DNA of 64,000 bases from Turbatrix aceti. Its lineage: Eukaryota > Nematoda > Chromadorea > Rhabditida > Panagrolaimidae. Location: the NCBI GenBank assembly GCA_963969345.1, contig OZ017767.1, positions 11,848,471-11,912,470 of the forward strand. Direction: 5' to 3'. The position numbers and the translations under genes were made by a program. The stretch's first letter is position 1; each line of letters begins with the position of its first letter. Below are positions 58,981 through 64,000 of this stretch, in pieces. The notes beneath the pieces are model-generated. The model was not told where the DNA came from. It saw nothing but the letters and a program-made list of their open reading frames with translations, and ran no database searches.

Positions 58981-60702
58981 GTTCTATTTTTTTTTGAATT
59001 TTTATCCAAAAAATAGCAATTAATTGTTATACATATAAATTGCATAAATTACTGGATTTTACTGGAAATATCATGTTTTCTATCCGTAGATTTATGAATG
59101 TACAAATTCCAACAAACTTGCCTATTTGCGTTTTAGATTACGTCAATGGGTTGCACACTACCGTCGTCGAACCCATCATATATCCCTTATCATCCGGGTC
59201 AACGGACGTAACCGACGTCAGATTGCGTGGCGGTCTTTTTTTGTAAGTCTGCAGACTTCATGAAGTCTTTTGATGCCAACTTTGATGGAGAGTTGTTTTT
59301 TAGGCTACTTCAATTTCCAACCTATGCGCCGCGCCACTACGGTGCTGTTTTGGCCAACGAGGAGAAAAACTCGACAATTGTGACCAGATCTTTCAAGCCC
59401 ACGGACAAGACGACAGGATCAGCTATGACCAACTTACTACATTGTTGGCATACTTCGTTTTCTCTCATTTGATTGTCATTTGTATTATTTGCTGTAATAA
59501 TAATAAATACCGTACCTAAAACCGTGTCGAAGGGGGTGGATTGGGCCTAAAAAAGCAGCAACGAGAAAGGTTTCGTCACACTTTGCCAAGGATTTTCGCC
59601 TAGATGCGCTGCAATATGAGCCTTCGGTATTGCCCGTCGTGAGGCAATATATCGCCTCGGCTCAGGCAATGTACTGCGCGGCAATATGTTTTTCTAACAC
59701 TCATGTAGATAAAATATTGCCTGCCAGCAGACAATACATTGTCTCTTGGCGAGCAATATGGGTAAAAATTTTTCTGTGAGTATTCTTGGATTTGCCAAGG
59801 AAGGCGCATCTGTAACTCTGCATGGTACAAATGCTGAACGACTGGCCGAAACAAAGAAACTTTTAACTGAAGCTGGAACTCCGAAATCCCGAATTCTTGT
59901 TATTCAGGGGGCAATTGAAAACGAAAATCTTCAAGCTAAGCTGATTGACAACACTGTTGCCAAGTTCGGACGTCTGGATGTGCTTGTCAACAACGCCGGT
60001 GTTCTGCAAAAACCCGGTGCAGATCCTAACAGTTTGGAAAATTACGATTATGTTTTTTCGATCAATGTCCGGGCGTAAGTTGTATGGTGTAGGATATCCG
60101 AGAAATCTAAATATTATCTTTAGACCCCTGAACCTCATAAATCTTGCTGCTCCACATCTTGCTAAAACACAGGGCAACATCGTGAACGTCTCCAGCATTA
60201 CCTCAATACGTTCACAGGTTAGCTCGGCAGGTAATTCGATTTATGGTGCTTCAAAATCGGCCTTGGACACAATTACGAAAACCAAAGCAGAACGATTGGC
60301 CAAAGACGGAGTCCGTGTGAACAGCGTCAATCCTGGACCATTTTTGACAAACATCATGAATCGAAATGATCCTGCAGGGAATACAACGAGCTTGGATAAA
60401 GCGGTCGGTTCCAACCAAAAAAGTTGAATTCTAACAAAAAAAATTTCAGGCTGAAGATTTTGTTGATGCAGTTGTTCCTCTAAAGCGCTTTGGCAATGTT
60501 GGCGAGCTCACACCAGTTATACTTTTGCTGGCAGATCCCACAAACACGTTCACGACTGGGTCTATCTGGGTTGTTGACGGCGGAAGTCTTGTTGGCACAT
60601 CTCTGACTTTTTAACCCTCAACCAAACATGGTTACCTACGTGGACATCATTTGTGCATCCTGACATCTGGTCTAATGATAACTAACCACTGAGCGACTAA
60701 TG

Positions 60703-60728
60703 GTGAAATAAATAAATAAATAAATAAA
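60703..60728. repeat. AAAT tetranucleotide repeat in SDR 3' flank
   Basis: GAAATAAATAAATAAATAAATAAAAAC, about five perfect AAAT units, also offering polyadenylation signals for the SDR gene. Confidence 0.8.
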
Positions 60729-60969
60729 AACAAACATTGTTTTCAAAAACGAAAAAAAGTGTTTCGTTTGTTTAAAAAAGTGTATCGTTTTTGTTCGTGG
60801 TTGATTATGTGATAGTGCTTTATTATTTCATTTCATTTATTATGCGTTTTGTTTTTCATAAATCATCATTATTTCCTAATTTTTATAAAGTTCACAATAT
60901 TTTAATTTTTTGAGATGCGGAATCGTAACTTTATTTCTTATTAGTTTTCATATAGTTTTTTTGTGCAGA

Positions 60970-62100
60970 ATGCTTCGAAGCAATCGCTTGCGTCTTTATT
61001 TTACGCCTTCGAGTCGTCGACATGCTTCTTCGCTTGTCTATGAAAAATACGGAGAACCCCTGGAGGTCCTCAAACTCCAGCAATCACCTCCAGTTAACGC
61101 CCGTCTGACAGGCAAGCAAGTGCGACTCCAGATTTTGGCTGCTCCAATCAATCCATCCGATATCAACCAAATCCAAGGCGTTTATCCCGTCAAGCCACCC
61201 CTTCCAGCAGTCGGTGGCAACGAGGGCGTTGCCCGTGTCGTGGATGTTGGCCCGGACGTCAAAAATCTTGTTGCCGGTGATCACATCATTCCTGCGCTTG
61301 CTGGCTTTGGCATGTGGCGTGGAGAAGCCATTGCTGAGGATGAGGAGCTGCTGTTCAAAATTGATTCCAGACTGCCGATTGAATTTGCTTCCACGCTGCA
61401 AATAAACCCTTGCACTGCCTATCGCATGCTGACGGATTTTGTCAAACTCAACACCGGAGATGTCGTCGTTCAAAATGGCGCCAATAGTTCCGTTGGGCGT
61501 TTTGTTATTCAGGTTGGTTCTTTTGGTCCAGTTCATTTTTGACTAAAAATGTTTCGTAAATCGTGTTTTTTTTAGATTGCAAAAATCTTTGGTCTGCAAA
61601 CCGTCAACATCGTTCGTGATCGTCCTGAAATTGACAATCTCAAAAAAGATCTGACAAGGATTGGCGCCACCCAAGTCTACACGGAAGAAGAATTCGGAAA
61701 AGTGCGCAACGTAAAAAGCCGTCTGGCTCTCAACTGTGTCGGCGGGCGTTCAAGCTTCCAAATTGCCCGGACGCTGCAGAGCGAAGGCGTCATGGTGACC
61801 TACGGCGGAATGAGCAAGCAGCCAGTTCAAGGTGCAACCGGTCCTTTTATCTTTAACGACATCATCTTCCGTGGCTTCTGGGTAATTTCCTGGTACAAGA
61901 CAAACAAGAATACCCCCGAAAAGATTCGCGAACGAGCCAAGATGTACGACAATCTTGCGCAATGGATTCTTGCTGGTCAACTGGAGGCTCCAAAATTTGT
62001 TTGTCGCGAACTCAGGGACTATCAATCTGCTTTGGCTGATGCAGTCGCTTCCGCAAATGCAAAGCAAATTTTTGTTTTTGGGGAAAAAAATAACATGTGA
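60970..62100 (+). CDS. MECR: Mitochondrial trans-2-enoyl-CoA reductase (MECR), copy 2
   Basis: Two exons, 60970-61512 and 61576-62100, phase 0, 355 residues. Same motif order as copy 1: GGNEGVARVVDVG, NPCTAYRMLTDF, QNGANSSVGRFVIQIAK and YGGMSKQPV. Differences gather in the first about 20 codons, in a stretch of about 100 bp after QGATGPF (where copy 1 has SDIIFRGFWINTWYKKNKND and this copy NDIIFRGFWVISWYKTNKNT), and in the last about 20 codons. The rest of both exons and the entire 63-bp intron are almost identical. An acceptor-like TTTTTTTGTGCAG ends one base before the ATG, suggesting a spliced leader. A polyadenylation signal AATAAA lies at about 62144, just before the hAT-type MITE. Confidence 0.93.
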
Positions 62101-62165
62101 TTTTGTTTTTTTTAAGCGATATGTGTATTGTATGCATTTTTTAAAATAAAATTATCCGTGCCATG

Positions 62166-62549
62166 CAGGCATGTCCGGCCCCCTCGGCCCCTAGGTTTTC
62201 GGACCGGCCCCCTGGCCCCCGGCCCCTTTTGGCCCCTCGCGGCCCCTGACTTATATTTTTTTTTAATTTTTGCAATCGAATTCAAAAAACAAAACTGAAT
62301 GATCAAAAATCAAAGCTACTGGTTGATGAAGGAGTATGGGAAGGTAAAGCTAACAATTCACAACCAAAGAAAAGGACAAAAAACACGCGCATCTTTTTGT
62401 TGAATGCGCAATCTTTGCTAGATTTTTTAAAAAAAAATATAAGGGGGGCCAAAAGGGGCTTTGGGGGCCGAGAAAAAACGGCCCCGACCCCCGGGGGGCC
62501 GAAAGGGGCCGCGGCCCCCGGGGCCGGCCCCCGATTTTTGACATGCCTG
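62166..62549. mobile_element. GC-rich hAT-type MITE, 384 bp
   Basis: Ends are CAGGCATGTC (62166-62175) and its exact complement GACATGCCTG (62540-62549), a 10-bp terminal inverted repeat. Flanks are GTGCCATG at 62158-62165 and again at 62550-62557, an 8-bp target duplication. Together with the CAGG start this matches the hAT superfamily. The arms are G/C homopolymer-rich (GGCCCC and GGGGCC runs), and an AT-rich centre holds no coding frame. It lies in the 3' flank of MECR copy 2 and cuts a minus-strand gene fragment. Confidence 0.9.
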
Positions 62550-62826
62550 GTGCCATGTACGTGAAGTGTAAAAGCACCACCGAGAAGGCGGAGACAGATA
62601 TAATTTCGGCGCTGAGAGGAACGACGATTGGAGGACCGGGAATCTCGCCGTTGATCGTGACAACAACTTGGGGAAGGCCGTGAAGAATAACTGACGCAGT
62701 AGCGGTGTAGCTTGATAGGTTGACGAAATCGATAAATTTTACCTTTGTCTGATTCAGCAATTGTAATTTCTTTATATAAACAAGTGCAAACGTTTTTGTT
62801 GTGTACTGATAAACAGTAAGTTGCAT
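62550..62826 (-). pseudogene. Fragment of unknown gene, possibly the start of a multicopper-oxidase-like protein
   Basis: Minus-strand open frame from an acceptor at about 62826 (TTTTATTTTATCAG) to the hAT-type MITE. It reads SSYTATASVILHGLPQVVVT then INGEIPGPPIVVPLSAEI. The NG.IPGPPI pattern with a preceding beta-strand resembles the N-terminal cupredoxin domain (Cu-oxidase type 3) of laccases, which usually has NGQFPGPTI. The protein would end a few codons after the insertion site even in the uninterrupted sequence, so no copper-binding His motif (HWHG) is present. An upstream exon may end at about 62872 (CCAGTTCAG|GTTTGC). Treat as a gene remnant; family call is tentative. Confidence 0.35.
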
Positions 62827-63022
62827 CTGATAAAATAAAAATAAAAATACAAAATAAAAAATTCACGCAAACCTGAACTGGGGATACCTCAACAGTAGTG
62901 ATGTGTTAACTGTTCCAGTTCAATGCAGTTATTTTGTCATTCAGGTTTATTTGGATTACATTTCACGTTTAAAAATATAAATTATTTGTTGTCAGTTATT
63001 ATCAAAAGTCCTTGCAATAATA

Positions 63023-63358
63023 TCAACAAATCTGGAAGGCGGAGCAGATGGTTTGCGGGGTTACGCTTTGCTGAATGTTTTGGACGATTTCATCGATGAA
63101 TTTGGTAGCAACTTCGTTGCACGTCTGTACGTACTGCGAGGGTGCCAAGCCGCACACAAAAGAGACAACCTGTAATTTTTTGATAATTATGTATATATTC
63201 TCAAATACAAAAAAACATACATTGGCAACCGTACTTGGATTTGTAAGAGCGTCTGCGATGGTTTCAACACCTTCTTCGCATATGGAGCACAACTGGGCTT
63301 CAGTTGTCACGAAAGCGAGAGCGCCGAGAAGAAGGACGAAGGTGAAGAGACGAGACAT
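63023..63358 (-). CDS. Small secreted saposin-B-like (caenopore-type) peptide
   Basis: Two exons, 63358-63221 and 63169-63023, phase 0 over a 51-bp intron, giving 94 residues. The ATG at 63358 opens a signal peptide (RLFTFVLLLGALAFVTTEA). The mature part has six Cys in saposin spacing: LCSICEEG, FVCGLAP, TCNEVA and ICSAFQIC, with amphipathic helices between (VATKFIDEIVQNIQQ). Nematode saposin-like proteins of this size (caenopores/spp) act on membranes in the gut, as antimicrobial or digestive pore-formers; that role is inferred from the family. Upstream in-frame codons lack a signal peptide and are leader. The 3' end is close to the minus-strand fragment at 62550-62826. Confidence 0.9.
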   Translation of the reverse strand: MSRLFTFVLLLGALAFVTTEAQLCSICEEGVETIADALTNPSTVANVCFFVFENIYIIIKKLQVVSFVCGLAPSQYVQTCNEVATKFIDEIVQNIQQSVTPQTICSAFQIC

Positions 63359-63858
63359 GTTGACGGGTTGTTGACTGATTTGATTTGATTTGAAGGCAAG
63401 CAAAGGGGTATAAGTATGCATCCGTAAAATTTTCTGCCATTGTATAACCGTCTTCGCGTTTTGAAAAAAGAACGAGAAAAAAGTATTAGAAGAGGAAAAA
63501 ACAATAAATGTATTATTCAATTGATGGCTTGAATTTGCTCGTACGCATCTTGATTTGTCAAAACAATAGAAACCATGACTTTATTGTTTGATTTAAAATT
63601 TGGTAACTGTCAACAATTTTTAATACTTTTTAAAAAAAACAAATATAACTATTGCGTCCAAAACGTATGTTATTCAAATTTAAGAAATAATAAAAAAAAA
63701 ATTATTAATAAAAAATTTTTAAAAGTTAATCTCCTCTCCCGTTGTTCTGATAACTAAATATTTGTATTCTTTATTTCACCAAAAAAAGTGAACTAAACTA
63801 CGATCCACAAGGGTTAGCGGCCAGAATGCTTTCCCGTTCATGGTAAATGACAATGACT
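63359..63858. other. Intergenic region between saposin-like gene and TVEAS-repeat gene
   Basis: About 0.5 kb; TATACC-like promoter element near 63407-63413 for the saposin-like gene on the minus strand. The right half is A/T homopolymer-rich. No coding exon. Confidence 0.45.
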
Positions 63859-64000
63859 TTAGGCGGCAGGAGTGCTGCAGACACACGAAAATTCGCCGAT
63901 GGTGGTTTCGTAAACCTGAGTCGTTGAGGCCTCAACGGTGGAAGCCTCAACAGTGGATGCTTCAACGGTAGATGCCTCGACTGTAGATGCTTCAACGGTG
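63859..64000 (-). CDS. C-terminus of a TVEAS-repeat protein; begins beyond window end
   Basis: Minus-strand frame open at the window edge, ending in TAA (63861-63859). It reads five copies of TVEAS, then TTQVYETTIGEFSCVCSTPAA. The repeat is Ser/Thr-rich and acidic, typical of secreted or surface proteins with extended O-glycosylated spacers. Whether the N-terminus has a signal peptide cannot be seen. The two Cys (SCVC) near the end are the only ones visible. Confidence 0.65.
   Translation of the reverse strand, partial: TVEASTVEASTVEASTVEASTVEASTTQVYETTIGEFSCVCSTPAA
63926..64000. repeat. 15-bp minisatellite (at least five units)
   Basis: Units GAGGCCTCAACGGTG, GAAGCCTCAACAGTG, GATGCTTCAACGGTA, GATGCCTCGACTGTA and GATGCTTCAACGGTG lie head to tail and reach the window edge. 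Most differences are synonymous for TVEAS. Confidence 0.9.

Larger units (their letters stand above)
56175..59780. mobile_element. 3.6-kb DNA element with TA target duplication and 13-bp terminal inverted repeats
   Basis: The element starts CTCACAGAAAAAT at 56175 and ends with the exact reverse complement at 59780. It is flanked by TA at 56173-56174 and 59781-59782; removing it with one TA restores the SDR reading frame. TA duplication is the hallmark of Tc1/mariner-type transposition. Near both ends GGCAATATATTGCC-like palindromes recur (56200-56300 and 59630-59760). No transposase frame was recognised; short frames at 59040-59246 and 59227-59472 are unassigned. It contains a nested foldback (56512-58300), a tRNA-like module (56335-56400) and a hAT-like end (58930). 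A composite, non-autonomous element. Confidence 0.85.
56105..60614 (+). pseudogene. Short-chain dehydrogenase/reductase interrupted by a 3.6-kb TA-flanked element
   Basis: The gene consists of 56105-56174, then the insertion, then 59783-60074, 60124-60403 and 60450-60614. Without the insertion the parts sum to 807 nt (268 residues), with every junction in phase. The Rossmann motif TGSSSGIGRGA sits just before the break, then ILGFAKEGASVTLHG after it, NNAGVLQ, the catalytic VSSITS and YGASK, and NPGPFLTN near the end. This is a classical SDR (oxidoreductase using NAD(P)), of the glucose/ribitol-dehydrogenase-like type common in nematodes. The insertion lies in exon 1 right after the cofactor-binding Gly residues. 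Both sides show no other frame damage, so the insertion is recent or the gene is still expressed through splicing. I see no donor at the element's left edge, so disruption is more likely. Confidence 0.88.

Noticed and set aside
62303..62550. Gly/Pro/Arg-rich minus-strand frames at 62303-62866
   Set aside because: Their second halves translate the GC-rich hAT-type MITE and are not protein-coding.
63926..64000. CRISPR-like array
   Set aside because: The 15-bp units are head to tail without spacers and code for TVEAS; it is a coding minisatellite.

Overview
The window reads as nuclear DNA of a nematode. Most introns are short (about 45-170 bp), AT-rich, with GTAAG/GTRNG donors and TTTTCAG/TTTTAG acceptors. 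The gene content fits: a five-unit ShK/SXC secreted protein, two DUF148/SXP-RAL-2-like secreted proteins, a DUF229 protein, a nematode-type globin, a saposin-like peptide and an Ser/Thr-rich secreted protein. Nothing identifies the genus. No rRNA, canonical tRNA or CRISPR array was seen.

Layout. 1-993 (-): start of an Ig-repeat protein running off the left edge. 3.3-5.9 kb: ShK protein (+) and a convergent pair of DUF148-like secreted proteins. 7.1-9.8 kb (+): complete SulP/SLC26 anion transporter. 9.8-19.7 kb: gene-poor, rich in T-runs on the + strand. 19.7-20.9 kb (+): TMEM41/VTT membrane protein. 21.5-23.8 kb (-): DUF229 protein. 25.1-28 kb (-): globin with a long low-complexity N-terminal extension. 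28-41.4 kb: second gene-poor stretch, rich in A-runs on the + strand, with one plausible minus-strand exon near 31.3-31.9 kb. 41.5-44.1 kb (+): an unknown multi-pass membrane protein and a Ser/Thr-rich secreted protein.

44.6-62.1 kb is the most structured part: a dense cluster of small-molecule and redox genes, in order MFS, MECR, (LTR element), mARC, GST, MFS, SDR, MECR. The MFS and MECR genes are each present twice as a duplicated pair, and the MECR copies share an identical intron. Several of these genes have a TATA box close to the start codon. Together they look like a detoxification or lipid/redox cluster that grew by duplication; shared regulation is inference.

Three mobile insertions can be delimited to the base in this cluster. 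A 2.66-kb non-autonomous LTR element has target duplication CCAT. A 3.6-kb element with target duplication TA splits the SDR gene exactly and carries a nested 1.8-kb foldback with 782-bp arms and a tRNA-like Pol III module. A 384-bp GC-rich hAT-type MITE has an 8-bp target duplication. The window ends with a saposin-like gene (-) and the 3' end of a gene encoding TVEAS pentapeptide repeats (-).
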